The notes beneath the pieces are model-generated. The model did no database searches. It saw only the letters and a list, made by a program, of their open reading frames with translations, and was not told where the DNA came from. Below are positions 36,066 through 45,547 of a stretch of 64,000 nt of DNA, piece after piece. The translations under genes were made by a program, and so were the position numbers. Every line of letters starts with the position of its first letter. Within the stretch, counting starts at the first letter, position 1. The DNA is from Bacillota bacterium. GTDB taxonomy: Bacteria; Bacillota; Clostridia; Lachnospirales; Lachnospiraceae. The stretch spans positions 310,001 to 374,000 of the forward strand of contig JAEVYY010000009.1 in the NCBI GenBank assembly GCA_023392535.1, in the 5' to 3' direction.

Positions 36066-37613
36066 TTAACAACGGCATATTAATGGTACGATTCCTTCAA
36101 ATGATTGTTCACTATATTCAAATGCTGCTATTTTGTCAACTGCATCACTGACTTCATCCAAATCATAAGGATTTCGTAATGCTACCATAAGCATTGGGAT
36201 CTTTAAACCGTCCAGTTCTTTTGCAAGCATAATTTGTCCACGGTTCAAATGCCCATTATAAGTCCCAAGTATAAGATTCGTATAATGTTTACTCGTTGCC
36301 TTCTCCATTATCCGGACGATTTCCCTGCGATCCGGATTTACTGTAAATGATACCGCTTCTCCACCAAACCGGTCCTGCATATAGGCTGAAAACAGTAATT
36401 CTTCCTCAACATCGCTGGATGCCATGGTAGATCGGTACGCACCACAGCTAAGAAACAACGGCAGCTTTCCTATTTTATGACAATATCCCTTTTCACGGTT
36501 ATTATATTGTATACTCTCTTGAAACAGTACCTTTACATATTCTTTTCTATCCTGTCTTACCTTATCTTTTATTACATCTTCTATTCGTATATCCGTTTTC
36601 GGATTTGCATAAATCTCTTTATAGGTAATGATCCTTCTGACTGCATCATCAATACGTGATATTGGAATCTCACCTGATATTACTGCCTCTTCAATTTCTT
36701 TTATCGCCTCCACAACAAGGCTTGCCGTATGCGAAATAAAAATCATGTCAACACCAGCTTTAATGGCATTTTTGGCTCCAACAGCCGTTCCAAAATATTC
36801 TTTGATCGCATTCATCTCAAGACAGTCCGATATCACTAGCCCTTGAAAGCCAAACTTTTTTCTCACTATTCCCTGAATTATTTTTTCTGACATAGTCGCG
36901 GGAATTTTCTCGTTTTCAATTTTAGGAAATAAGATATGAGCCAGTGTAACTGCGGTAGCTCCACATTTCATTGCTTCTTGAAATGGCACTAATTCTTCCT
37001 GTTCCAATTCTGTATAGTCTTTTGCAATGCACGGTAAGGAAAGATGGGAATCCACTGTAGTATCTCCATGCCCAGGAAAATGCTTTAATGAACACATAAT
37101 ACCGGCATCCAGATACCCTCTCACCATCTTACATCCATACTCTGTTACTACTTTGCTGTCAGAACCAAAACTTCGCACTCCAATGACCGGATTATCTGGA
37201 TTACTATTGATATCCAATACCGGTGCCAGATTGAAATTAATTCCTAATCTCTTTAATTCGTATCCTGTCAGTAAAGCCGCCTCATAGGCTTTTTCCTTAT
37301 CCCCGATCTGCGCTAACGCCATAGCTCCTGGTATATTAACTGACTCTTTCGGTAGTCTGGTCACGACTCCCCCTTCCTGATCAATTGTAATAAATGCATA
37401 TCCCCCCGTTTCTTCTTTCACCAATTTCTGAATCGAATCGCAGAGTGCTTCAACTTTCTCTTCACTTGGAGAATTATACGAAAATAAAATCGTATTGGCT
37501 ATTTTATGCTCTTTTACTAATTGTACGAACTCTTCACTCATAGTTTCTGATGGAAAACCAGCTACGATCAATTGCCCTATTTTTTGCTTTAAACTCATAG
37601 TTTCAAGATTCAT
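36066..37613 (-). CDS. nagZ: Beta-N-acetylhexosaminidase, GH3, cytoplasmic
   Basis: This 515-residue GH3 enzyme removes non-reducing GlcNAc from GlcNAc-MurNAc fragments. It shows AFITIDQEGGVVTRLP, the diagnostic KHFPGHGDTTVDSHLSLP that carries the His/Asp pair, and the nucleophile region VISDCLEMNAI. A C-terminal domain of about 150 residues follows, as in the two-domain NagZ of Bacillus. Unlike the secreted Bacillus enzyme it begins MNLETMSLKQKIGQLIVAGF with no signal peptide, so it works on imported material. It lies between namZ and anmK. Confidence 0.94.
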   Translation of the reverse strand: MNLETMSLKQKIGQLIVAGFPSETMSEEFVQLVKEHKIANTILFSYNSPSEEKVEALCDSIQKLVKEETGGYAFITIDQEGGVVTRLPKESVNIPGAMALAQIGDKEKAYEAALLTGYELKRLGINFNLAPVLDINSNPDNPVIGVRSFGSDSKVVTEYGCKMVRGYLDAGIMCSLKHFPGHGDTTVDSHLSLPCIAKDYTELEQEELVPFQEAMKCGATAVTLAHILFPKIENEKIPATMSEKIIQGIVRKKFGFQGLVISDCLEMNAIKEYFGTAVGAKNAIKAGVDMIFISHTASLVVEAIKEIEEAVISGEIPISRIDDAVRRIITYKEIYANPKTDIRIEDVIKDKVRQDRKEYVKVLFQESIQYNNREKGYCHKIGKLPLFLSCGAYRSTMASSDVEEELLFSAYMQDRFGGEAVSFTVNPDRREIVRIMEKATSKHYTNLILGTYNGHLNRGQIMLAKELDGLKIPMLMVALRNPYDLDEVSDAVDKIAAFEYSEQSFEGIVPLICRC

Positions 37614-37644
37614 ATCCTACCTCTTTCTCTCTACCGCTCAATGA

Positions 37645-38787
37645 TTATGTATACATATGATAAGCTTTTTTACGTTCTGAGAATGCACACACATCTCGCT
37701 CATATTCTTCCAGTAATTCCTCTTTGGATGCTGACTTTTTTGACAATCTGTCAGAACCAAATAATAAATCGGCAAATCTCCTTGTACTTCCTTCAGGCGC
37801 CTCCAAAAAAGCAAATTTACCTTCATACAATTTTTGTATGCTATCTAAAAGTTCCAGACCGCAAAGTGCCGATTGGTACTCTTGACTATCTGTAATATGA
37901 ATATGAACTCCTTCACATTCCTCTCCCTGAAATTTTGAAAAAGACGGTCTGAAATAGACTGGAGAAAATAATACACCTGGTAATCTTTTTTCTGTCATAC
38001 ACTTTACAAGTTCTATTGCATTTATAAATGGTGCCCCGATGATCTCAAAAGGCGCCGCTGTCCCTCTTCCTTCTGATAGATTCGTCCCTTCAAACAAGCA
38101 GGTGCCTGCATATAATAGTGCCGTATCAAATCTTGGCATTCCCAGACTTGGCATTACCCATATATTTCCGGTATCCGGATGCATGGTATTTCTCTCCCAT
38201 CCTTCACAGGGTATCACTGTCAATTGACATCCCAATTTTTTCTCTGTATTCACCATCAGCGCCAGTTCGCCAACCGTTAAGCCATAGCGCATACAAAGAG
38301 GATACGCCCCAACAAAGCTTTCAAATCCAGGTTTTAAACAATTTCCTTCCACTTTATCGCCCAGCGGATTATAACGGTCCAATATCATAAATTCTTTACC
38401 GTATCTTGCACATTCTTCCAATGCATAAATCATTGTTGAAATGAACGTATAATATCTGACTCCCAGATCTTGAATATCATAGATCACTGCATCTACCTTG
38501 TCTAACATTTCTTTTGTAAGTTTCTTAGAATCTTTTCGGTATAAGCTATACACGGGAATTCCTGTATAACGATCTATATAGTCCGCAATAATTCCACCTG
38601 CGCCTACATTTCCCCGAACACCATGTTCTGGTCCGTATAGTGCCGTTAATCCATACTTCTTATGTAGTATTTCGATAGACGAATGTAATTTCCTGTCTAC
38701 TCCTGAAATAGAAGTTATGAATCCTAATTTTTTGCCTCTGAATACTGCATCATATTTATCTATGCAATCGATTCCATTTTTCACCAT
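37645..38787 (-). CDS. namZ: Exo-beta-N-acetylmuramidase NamZ family (DUF1343)
   Basis: This 380-residue protein is a full DUF1343 enzyme, now known as NamZ (GH171), which releases non-reducing MurNAc from peptidoglycan fragments. Family motifs include GPEHGVRGNVGAG, VDAVIYDIQDLGVRYYTFI and LFEGTNLSEGRGTAAPFEIIG. There is no signal peptide, whereas the characterised B. subtilis enzyme is secreted. Together with the cytoplasmic NagZ it could degrade alternating GlcNAc-MurNAc chains inside the cell from both residue types. It is closely spaced to PIG-L (9 bases) and NagZ (31 bases). Confidence 0.92.
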   Translation of the reverse strand: MVKNGIDCIDKYDAVFRGKKLGFITSISGVDRKLHSSIEILHKKYGLTALYGPEHGVRGNVGAGGIIADYIDRYTGIPVYSLYRKDSKKLTKEMLDKVDAVIYDIQDLGVRYYTFISTMIYALEECARYGKEFMILDRYNPLGDKVEGNCLKPGFESFVGAYPLCMRYGLTVGELALMVNTEKKLGCQLTVIPCEGWERNTMHPDTGNIWVMPSLGMPRFDTALLYAGTCLFEGTNLSEGRGTAAPFEIIGAPFINAIELVKCMTEKRLPGVLFSPVYFRPSFSKFQGEECEGVHIHITDSQEYQSALCGLELLDSIQKLYEGKFAFLEAPEGSTRRFADLLFGSDRLSKKSASKEELLEEYERDVCAFSERKKAYHMYT

Positions 38788-38796
38788 ATTGTCCTC

Positions 38797-39501
38797 TTAT
38801 AAATCAGAAATGATTACTTTTTTCTGTTCCTTATCTATATTAAATGCTTCTGCATATTCTTTTCTTGCAAGACACCCATTGCATCGCATGAGATGTTCAT
38901 AATAGTCTTTATATGGAAAACCGACGCTATGTATGGCAAACCAATGTGTATCAATTGCCCTTTTCCATAATTTAAAACCTTCTTTTGTCACTTCCAAATA
39001 AATATATTTTTCGAACCCTGCAGAATCTTCCCAGTTTTCTGCATAATAAGGCCCTTTTGCAAAATGGGCAGGATCGTTTCTTTTTAGGCCGGGTAGTCCT
39101 GCAAAAAATTGCGCATCCTTCACAATTCGGTGTGTAGCTTCATGATCTTTATGGATACTGTTTTTCCAATGTGTCAATAATGCACAAGGGCGATATTTCC
39201 TGATTACATCACAAAGTTCCAGTCTTACTTCCTCATTATCCGGTAATTCTCCATCTACATATGGAAATACAATTGCTTCTCCTCCTAACATAGCCGCAAA
39301 TGCAACTGCTTCTTTTTCTTTTTGTTCTCTGTATTCTGCTACTGTCATATCCGGTGGATTTCCTCTTTCACCACCTGTTAACGCTACCGTAACGATCTGA
39401 TATCCTTTTAATGCCATAGTGGCGAGGTATCCGCCACTTGTGAGTTCTGTATCCCCGATATGACCGCCGATTGCCATGATCACTTTTTTCTTCTCACACA
39501 T
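38797..39501 (-). CDS. PIG-L family deacetylase
   Basis: This 234-residue protein is a zinc-dependent N-deacetylase of the PIG-L/LmbE family. The usual AHPDD motif reads GGHIGDTELTSGG here, keeping the His and Asp ligands, and the second ligand is in SIHKDHEAT. Known members deacetylate GlcNAc-containing lipids, thiols or chitooligosaccharides. In this operon a deacetylated GlcNAc or MurNAc derivative is the natural guess, but no characterised MurNAc pathway has this step. Its start overlaps the GNAT gene by 8 bases, a sign the two products work together. Confidence 0.88.
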   Translation of the reverse strand: MCEKKKVIMAIGGHIGDTELTSGGYLATMALKGYQIVTVALTGGERGNPPDMTVAEYREQKEKEAVAFAAMLGGEAIVFPYVDGELPDNEEVRLELCDVIRKYRPCALLTHWKNSIHKDHEATHRIVKDAQFFAGLPGLKRNDPAHFAKGPYYAENWEDSAGFEKYIYLEVTKEGFKLWKRAIDTHWFAIHSVGFPYKDYYEHLMRCNGCLARKEYAEAFNIDKEQKKVIISDL

Positions 39502-40477
39502 CTGCCTTCCACTCCTTTCTCATATCAGCCCATGTCCGCACAATTTTGAATCCAGCCGCTTCATAAATATTCCTTGCCGGATTCTGTTCACCTGTAAAAA
39601 GAGTCATAAAATCTGCACCCATTTGCTGAAGACTTATACATAGCTTGCAAAATAAGACCTTAGATATTTTTTTGCCCCGATACTCACGATCCACACCAAT
39701 ACCAGCAAAAAAGCCTCTGCCACTCCTTTCTACATCTAATGGACCCGTGAATCCAATTATTTTTCTATGATGGCTTGCGATCAGGATGGGTCTAGCGTTT
39801 TTTCCTTTGGCTATTTCACCCAAAAAATCCCTGTCCCACATTGGATTTTCAAATCTTTTTATCGTCTCTTCCATTCCATGATAATTATCTGCTTTATAAA
39901 TACCAAATGTAATGTTTTCTTTTTCAAGCTTATGAATGGTATCTTCTATAAAGCTTGGTATTTGGTATTTACTCAAATCCAAATAATAACTATTCTGCAT
40001 TGCATAATCACGATACTGGCAGTTCTTAAAGAAAAGATAGGCATTGCTCCCCACATCGACCCCCGGAGCATTCGGATGATCTGCGCCATTTTCTCCCGGA
40101 AGTACCCAGGAAAGAGCCTTTGGATTGAAAAATACGATTTCTATTTTAAAAACACCGCTCTCTTTTCTAAGCCGATCTTCCAAATAGCTGAGCATTGTTC
40201 TTCCAATTCCCTGCCTTCGCCTATCTTTTCTTACAAGTATTAGTGTTATATAGGCTCTGTCTTCTCCTTCTACATAACAGCCAGAAGCAAATGCACATCC
40301 ACTTTCACCGACAACGGAAACTTGGTGTATCCCACTTCCTTTATGCGTTTTAAAAAAACTGCTAAAAGCATCCAGATTTTTAAATGGCTTGAATAGTAGA
40401 TCCCCTGCCTTTATACTCTCTTCAAAGATACGATTTGCGGCTGCTGCATTTTCAAAATTCAGATCTGTATATTTCAT
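39494..40477 (-). CDS. Tandem GNAT-domain acetyltransferase
   Basis: This 327-residue protein has two GNAT folds. The first has the acetyl-CoA loop VRKDRRRQGIGRTMLSYLE (about 90-108 of the chosen frame) and the second GVDREYRGKKISKVLF with NPARNIYEAAGF near the C-terminus. Often only one fold is catalytic. ATG 40477 was chosen because GGGAG precedes it; an ATG overlapping the GH4 stop lacks a site. It lies between the GH4 and PIG-L genes. It may acetylate the amine that PIG-L exposes, or a recovered amino sugar. The substrate is unknown. Confidence 0.85.
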   Translation of the reverse strand: MKYTDLNFENAAAANRIFEESIKAGDLLFKPFKNLDAFSSFFKTHKGSGIHQVSVVGESGCAFASGCYVEGEDRAYITLILVRKDRRRQGIGRTMLSYLEDRLRKESGVFKIEIVFFNPKALSWVLPGENGADHPNAPGVDVGSNAYLFFKNCQYRDYAMQNSYYLDLSKYQIPSFIEDTIHKLEKENITFGIYKADNYHGMEETIKRFENPMWDRDFLGEIAKGKNARPILIASHHRKIIGFTGPLDVERSGRGFFAGIGVDREYRGKKISKVLFCKLCISLQQMGADFMTLFTGEQNPARNIYEAAGFKIVRTWADMRKEWKADV

Positions 40478-40491
40478 AATGTTGACTCCCA

Positions 40492-41799
40492 TTAGTTAAA
40501 AAATTGAGGTAAATATTCCTTATGCGCTTCTAACAGTTCATCCAAAACAGCCCTGGCTTCCTTTTGGGAAGCTACCAATGGATTGATCATGAGCGCCAGT
40601 AATGCTTTATTGTAGGATCCTGTTACTGCTGCTTCACTACCTGCAATCTCAAATGACTTAATCTGCTGCATCAGTCCATTTACCGCTGAAGGCATCTCTC
40701 CAACCCGGATTGGAACCGGTCCGTCTTTTGTGATCTTACAGCTTACTTCTACGATTTCATTCTCTTTGAAATTTTCAATCGCACCTGCATTAACCGTATT
40801 AACGACCTGAATGTCCCCCAAATCATTATAAATAGAATTGATCAGATTACATGCCGAGTCACTATAATAGGCACCACCGCGTTGTGATAGCAATTCTGGT
40901 TTTTCTGCTAATTGGAGATCTTTATATTGTTCGAACAATTCTCTTTCTACTTCTTCAACAAGCTCTGCTCTGGTTTCATGTTTTTCATATTTTTCAATTG
41001 CCTCTGCCAAATATTCTTTTTCCATATAATAATATCTATGATAAGAGCAAGGTAAGACACCAAGTTCCTTTACAAAATCAGTATCCCAAACAACTGCTTT
41101 TATGTTTTTCACTACCCCGCCAGTACCCCAGCTGCTTACCACTTCTTTGGTAACATCTTTCCCATCTGTTTCCACCTTTGTCACATAGACCATGTGATTT
41201 AGCCCCCCCATGGTTACCTTTACCTCGTCCATTGATCGTTCCAGTTTATCTGCGACCGCTTTATGCATGCCATATGGAACATTACATAATCCTATGATCC
41301 TCTTGAAATTACTATAGCGTTGGATTCCTTCCAATACCATTCCAACTGGATTCGTAAAATTAATCAGCCATGCAATTGGACATAGTTCCTCCATGTCTTT
41401 ACAAATATCTAAAAGAACAGGAATGGTTCGCATTCCTTTGAACAGCCCTCCGGCACCATTTGTTTCCTGACCAAGAATACCATGCTTTAACGGAATTCTT
41501 TCATCCTTTACTCTGGCCTGAAGCTGGCCTACTCTAAGTTGCGTTGTTACAAAATCTGCTCCTTCTAATGCCTTCCTGCGATCTAACGTTGCATGAATCT
41601 GCATTGGTACTCCTGCTTTTTGCACCATACGTCTTGCAAATTCTGCTACAATATGTAATTTTTCCTCCCCTTCAGGAATATCCACAAACCATAGTTCCCT
41701 CACTGGTAATGTTTCATATCTTTTTATAAATCCATCTACTAGTTCCGGTGTATAACTGGATCCTCCCCCGATCGTAACAATTTTAATGCTCTCTTTCAT
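40492..41799 (-). CDS. GH4 family glycosidase (6-phospho-beta-glucosidase-like)
   Basis: This 435-residue NAD- and Mn-dependent glycosidase has the Rossmann start KIVTIGGGSSYTPELV, the NFTNPVGMV metal/active-site region and GLCNVP with its metal-binding Cys. It resembles LicH/CelF-type 6-phospho-beta-glucosidases. GH4 enzymes act by an oxidation-elimination route on 6-phosphorylated or uronic sugars. Since uptake here is by ABC transporter and not PTS, the substrate may be a disaccharide phosphorylated in the cell, perhaps one containing GlcNAc or MurNAc. It starts 1 base after the ROK kinase gene. Confidence 0.9.
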   Translation of the reverse strand: MKESIKIVTIGGGSSYTPELVDGFIKRYETLPVRELWFVDIPEGEEKLHIVAEFARRMVQKAGVPMQIHATLDRRKALEGADFVTTQLRVGQLQARVKDERIPLKHGILGQETNGAGGLFKGMRTIPVLLDICKDMEELCPIAWLINFTNPVGMVLEGIQRYSNFKRIIGLCNVPYGMHKAVADKLERSMDEVKVTMGGLNHMVYVTKVETDGKDVTKEVVSSWGTGGVVKNIKAVVWDTDFVKELGVLPCSYHRYYYMEKEYLAEAIEKYEKHETRAELVEEVERELFEQYKDLQLAEKPELLSQRGGAYYSDSACNLINSIYNDLGDIQVVNTVNAGAIENFKENEIVEVSCKITKDGPVPIRVGEMPSAVNGLMQQIKSFEIAGSEAAVTGSYNKALLALMINPLVASQKEARAVLDELLEAHKEYLPQFFN

Positions 41800-41800
41800 T

Positions 41801-42691
41801 TTAAACACCTGCACTTTCTTTTTGCAAAAGTAAATATAACGCTCCTATTTTCCCCGCCATGTTACCTCTTTCACTAGCTTTAATAGCGGTATATTCTTCT
41901 AAATGTGGATATAATCGATATACTTCCTTTTTCATGTCGTTGATGAAAATATTATTTTCACTTATCCCGCCTCCGATTAATAAGATCTCCGGGTCAACAG
42001 TGACCGCCAAATTGCCAATTACAATTGCCCCTTTGGAGATCCATTCACGATACACCGTTGCAATCTTCGTATTATGCATATGTGTAAAAATGTACCTTCC
42101 ATCCACCTCAAAATTCAGACATTCAGAAACTTTTTTCACAAGAGCAGAAGTTGCACCTGCTGATTCCGCCCTTATATTTCCCGATTCCTCTTTTATTCTC
42201 ACTTTGGTAAAACCGACTTCTCCCGCCTTATAGTTACTTCCACGATACAATTTACTATTTATGACAATAGCACCACCTATTCCTGTCCCAAAAGTAACCA
42301 TGCAAAAGTTTTTGTAACCTCGTGCCGCTCCTTGTACCATTTCTCCTAATGCAGCACAGTTACTGTCATTTTCAAGTAAAACCGGAATCTGATACTTTTC
42401 GCTGAAAATAGTTTTGAGATTGTATGCTTTAAAATTGGATCCTACACTAAAGTCTGTATTTTCTCCTATAAGCGGATCAAAAAATCCGCCCATACAAATA
42501 GCGATTCCATTTATCTTTTCAAGATATGCTTCTATCAAATCTGTCAATTGTTCTAAAAACTCTGCTGGAAGCTTTTTCGTTCGTATGCTTCCTTCATCAT
42601 AGCAATTGTATTCCGAATCCATTACAGAATATTTTATGAAAGTACCCCCGATATCAATTGCAAGATATTGATTTGTATTTTTATTCATCAT
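41801..42691 (-). CDS. ROK-family sugar kinase
   Basis: This 296-residue kinase has the ATP loop YLAIDIGGTFIKYS, the VTFGTGIGGAIV segment and YKAGEVGF. The ROK zinc-binding C-x-C-G-x2-G-C-x-E motif is not visible in the usual place, so it belongs to the Zn-less subgroup. It should phosphorylate glucose, GlcNAc or ManNAc at the 6-position. ATG 42691 was chosen because AAGGAG lies six bases upstream. Placed between MurK and GH4, it could phosphorylate GlcNAc or glucosamine released by NagZ, or an entire disaccharide for GH4. Confidence 0.88.
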   Translation of the reverse strand: MMNKNTNQYLAIDIGGTFIKYSVMDSEYNCYDEGSIRTKKLPAEFLEQLTDLIEAYLEKINGIAICMGGFFDPLIGENTDFSVGSNFKAYNLKTIFSEKYQIPVLLENDSNCAALGEMVQGAARGYKNFCMVTFGTGIGGAIVINSKLYRGSNYKAGEVGFTKVRIKEESGNIRAESAGATSALVKKVSECLNFEVDGRYIFTHMHNTKIATVYREWISKGAIVIGNLAVTVDPEILLIGGGISENNIFINDMKKEVYRLYPHLEEYTAIKASERGNMAGKIGALYLLLQKESAGV

Positions 42692-42735
42692 TAACGCTCC
42701 TTCAAACATACCAGCAAAATGGTATCATTAAATCG

Positions 42736-43683
42736 TTATGAACATGACTCCTTAGAGGCTAGTTCCCGTAATATCATTTTAACTGCTCCTTTAGCTGCAC
42801 TTCCTCTTATTCTAAAGACATTAAGTTTCGGGTATTCCTTTTTAATATGCTCACAAAACAACTGATAGATCTCTCTATTCTTCAGCAATACACTGCCACT
42901 TATCGTTAAGGATGTTGGTTCCTTGAAGTGCGCCAGTACTGCCCTGGCCATTTCCGTTAATTCATGAACACTCTGTTTCATAATTGCTATCGATACTTTA
43001 TCTTCTGCTTTTATCCCTTCTTCTAACAACAAAGCAAGTGTAGCAATCTCCCCTTTACTTCTATTTGGCTGGTAAATCCAGGTTATCAATTCTTCTATTG
43101 TTTTCATCTGAAGATACGAAAATACTTTCTCTGTTAATATCGTCTGGTCTTCTCGTCCATCCGATTGTCTGACCACCGCTTTTAAGATATCCCGACCAAT
43201 CGCATAGCCACTCCCTGCATCATCAATGATATGGCCATATCCACCGGCACGAAATGGTGTTCCTGAAGGATCCACTCCGTAACAAATGGAACCCGTACCA
43301 GCAATCAGAATAATGCCAGTCCCTTCATCCAATGCCCCCGCTAATGCTGCCTCATGGTCTCCAACAAGTTTAACTACCCCACCCATTCCATGCTCCTTCA
43401 AGATACGCGTAAACAAGATCAGAGTATCTTTATTACTAATGCCAGCAACTCCAATACAAAGCCCTTTGCAGTTTTCTATAGATAACTGCAGCGAGTCCAG
43501 CCCTCGTATGATTGCAGTCAATGTATCTTCCGCACTATCATGTGTTTGTCCATTTATATTTAAAGCTCCCAACTGATATTTTCCAATCACCGTTCCATCC
43601 AGTCCTGATACAATTACCGTAGTTTTTGTACCTCCACCATCCATTCCAATTACAAACTGCGTTTCCGTCCTTAATTTCCTCAT
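42736..43683 (-). CDS. murK: BadF/BadG-type amino-sugar kinase, probable MurNAc/GlcNAc kinase
   Basis: This 315-residue ASKHA kinase has GMDGGGTKTTVIVSG (13-27), GVAGISNKD, ILIAGTGSICYG and GGYGHIIDDAGSGYAIGRDI. It matches MurK of Clostridium acetobutylicum, which phosphorylates both MurNAc and GlcNAc at O6. MurNAc-6-P would go to MurQ in the same operon. A GlcNAc-only kinase is the alternative. It lies directly after the two permease genes, 11 bases away, which suits phosphorylation of sugars just after import. Confidence 0.88.
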   Translation of the reverse strand: MRKLRTETQFVIGMDGGGTKTTVIVSGLDGTVIGKYQLGALNINGQTHDSAEDTLTAIIRGLDSLQLSIENCKGLCIGVAGISNKDTLILFTRILKEHGMGGVVKLVGDHEAALAGALDEGTGIILIAGTGSICYGVDPSGTPFRAGGYGHIIDDAGSGYAIGRDILKAVVRQSDGREDQTILTEKVFSYLQMKTIEELITWIYQPNRSKGEIATLALLLEEGIKAEDKVSIAIMKQSVHELTEMARAVLAHFKEPTSLTISGSVLLKNREIYQLFCEHIKKEYPKLNVFRIRGSAAKGAVKMILRELASKESCS

Positions 43684-43694
43684 ATATCTAACCT

Positions 43695-44558
43695 TTATCC
43701 TTTCACTGCACCTACCGTCACACCCTCCAGAAAATACCTTTGTAAGGTAAAGAATAATAGAAACATTGGTAGGGCTGAAATCGTTGCACCTGCCATCATC
43801 GGAGCAAAGTATGTAGTATTTGCAAAACTGAAATTTTTAAGGCCGACTTGAATTGTCTGCATCGTTTCGTTATTGCATATCAGAAACGGCCAAAAAAATG
43901 TATTCCAATTACCCATAAAGGTCATGATGGCCATAACCGAAAGGATCGTTTTAGAAATAGGCAATACAATTTTCACTAAAACCTGAAACTGATTACATCC
44001 TTCAATTTTCGCTGCTTCTAAAATTGATGTCGGTAATGAAGTAAAGAACTGTTTCGCCATAAATACATTGTAACAGGTAACTATGGACGGTACGATCAAT
44101 GCGGTATAGGTATCCGTCAATTTTAATACATTTGCCACTAATATATACAGTGGGACTTGTGTTACCTGATAAGGGACCATCATTGCGAAAAGTAATAGAA
44201 AAAATAGTACTTTACTTCCAGGAAATTTAATTTTCGCAAATGCATAGCCTGCCATCCCTGCAAAAATTACATTGCTTAGCGTAACAGTACTTGCTACAAT
44301 CACAGAATTCATGATCCAACGAAGTGAGCTTTTACTAAATGCAAAAAAGAATTTATATGAATCCAGTGTCATATTTCTCGGTATTAGTGAATAACTTGCG
44401 GCTCCGGCTTCATTTGGTGCTCCAAAAGAAGAAACAACCATGTAATAAATCGGAAACAATGTCACAATTCCCAGAACAAGCAGAAATGCTGCCATGATTG
44501 TATTTCTTGCTATTAATTTATATTTCTGGTCTTTCCCATATTGTCTGAATAAACCCAT
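43695..44558 (-). CDS. Carbohydrate ABC transporter permease (MalG type)
   Basis: This 287-residue inner-membrane protein has six predicted helices and the EAA loop EAAKIEGCNQFQVLVKIVLP, which docks on the ATPase. It pairs with the MalF-type permease encoded 14 bases upstream. No ATPase gene is in the operon, so a shared MsmX-type ATPase encoded elsewhere must energise it, as is usual for such CUT1 importers. The substrate is inferred from the neighbours as cell-wall amino-sugar fragments. Confidence 0.93.
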   Translation of the reverse strand: MGLFRQYGKDQKYKLIARNTIMAAFLLVLGIVTLFPIYYMVVSSFGAPNEAGAASYSLIPRNMTLDSYKFFFAFSKSSLRWIMNSVIVASTVTLSNVIFAGMAGYAFAKIKFPGSKVLFFLLLFAMMVPYQVTQVPLYILVANVLKLTDTYTALIVPSIVTCYNVFMAKQFFTSLPTSILEAAKIEGCNQFQVLVKIVLPISKTILSVMAIMTFMGNWNTFFWPFLICNNETMQTIQVGLKNFSFANTTYFAPMMAGATISALPMFLLFFTLQRYFLEGVTVGAVKG

Positions 44559-44572
44559 GCCATCTCTCCCCT

Positions 44573-45466
44573 CTAGTATTCTACATCTGCAGCCATTACT
44601 TTAAATTGAAATACTGCAAAGATTGCTATGATTCCTGCTAACAATAATGCCTGTGCGCAAGCTTCCCCATAGTTAAAATATTTAAACGCATTATTGAAAA
44701 TCAATAGACCGACCATGGTGGTGGCATTATCCGGCCCACCGCCTGTCATTAGGTATGCTGTTTGAAATGCCTGAAATGCATTGATTACTCCAGTAATAGC
44801 TAAAAAAACAGTAGTTGGTTTTACCATTGGCCATACAACATACTTTATTTTTTGAATAAATGTTGCACCATCAATATTTGCAGCCTCATAGTAAGTAGAA
44901 TCAATTCCAAGTAGTGCAGCCACATAGATAATAACCGTAGATCCTATACCCGAGAATATTGTCATAATAATAAGAGATAACATGGCTGTTTGTGAGCTTC
45001 CCAACCAATTTTTATTTTCAATTCCAAATATTTTGATGACCGAATTCAATAAACCACTTGGAAGTGGGTCATAAATCCATTTCCATACAAAGGAAAGTGC
45101 TACTCCAGAGGCAATCGCAGGCAAATAGAATACTGCCTTGAAGAAAGATTGATTTCTTTTCTTAAAAGGAACAAGCAAAATAGAAATGATAAATGCCAGC
45201 ATAATTGAAATTGGCACTGTGATAATTGTATATACAAAGGTATTGTAAATGGATTTAAAGAACAATCCGTTTTTTAATGTAGTAACATAATTCGTAATTC
45301 CTACAAATTCCGTTTTTAATGGTTTATATGATTGAAAACTTACAATCGCGGCCTGTACGACCGGATATAAAGTGAATACAATGAATGATACCATTGGAAC
45401 AAGGATAAAAATATAACCCCATTTTGCATCATGATTTAAGCGTCTTCTTTTCTTTGCTTTATGCAT
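44573..45466 (-). CDS. Carbohydrate ABC transporter permease (MalF type)
   Basis: This 297-residue protein has six predicted helices and the EAA loop EAANIDGATFIQKIKYVVWP. It is the first permease of the pair. It is separated from its binding-protein gene by 327 bases that hold a terminator and a large palindromic element, which is unusual inside a transporter operon. A candidate promoter at 45520-45547 may give the permeases separate transcription. Confidence 0.93.
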   Translation of the reverse strand: MHKAKKRRRLNHDAKWGYIFILVPMVSFIVFTLYPVVQAAIVSFQSYKPLKTEFVGITNYVTTLKNGLFFKSIYNTFVYTIITVPISIMLAFIISILLVPFKKRNQSFFKAVFYLPAIASGVALSFVWKWIYDPLPSGLLNSVIKIFGIENKNWLGSSQTAMLSLIIMTIFSGIGSTVIIYVAALLGIDSTYYEAANIDGATFIQKIKYVVWPMVKPTTVFLAITGVINAFQAFQTAYLMTGGGPDNATTMVGLLIFNNAFKYFNYGEACAQALLLAGIIAIFAVFQFKVMAADVEY

Positions 45467-45519
45467 ACTCTTTTCCTTCTCTCTATTAAAATTATTATCT
45501 ATTACGATTCTGGTTCAAA

Positions 45520-45547
45520 AGCTTATCATAGAACTTGGCTTTGTCAA
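45520..45547 (-). promoter_or_regulatory. Candidate internal promoter at the edge of the palindromic element
   Basis: On the minus strand TTGACA (45547-45542) and TAAGCT (45525-45520) are 16 bases apart. The -35 falls at the outer end of the palindromic element and points outward to the permease genes. The -10 is imperfect. Confidence 0.4.
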
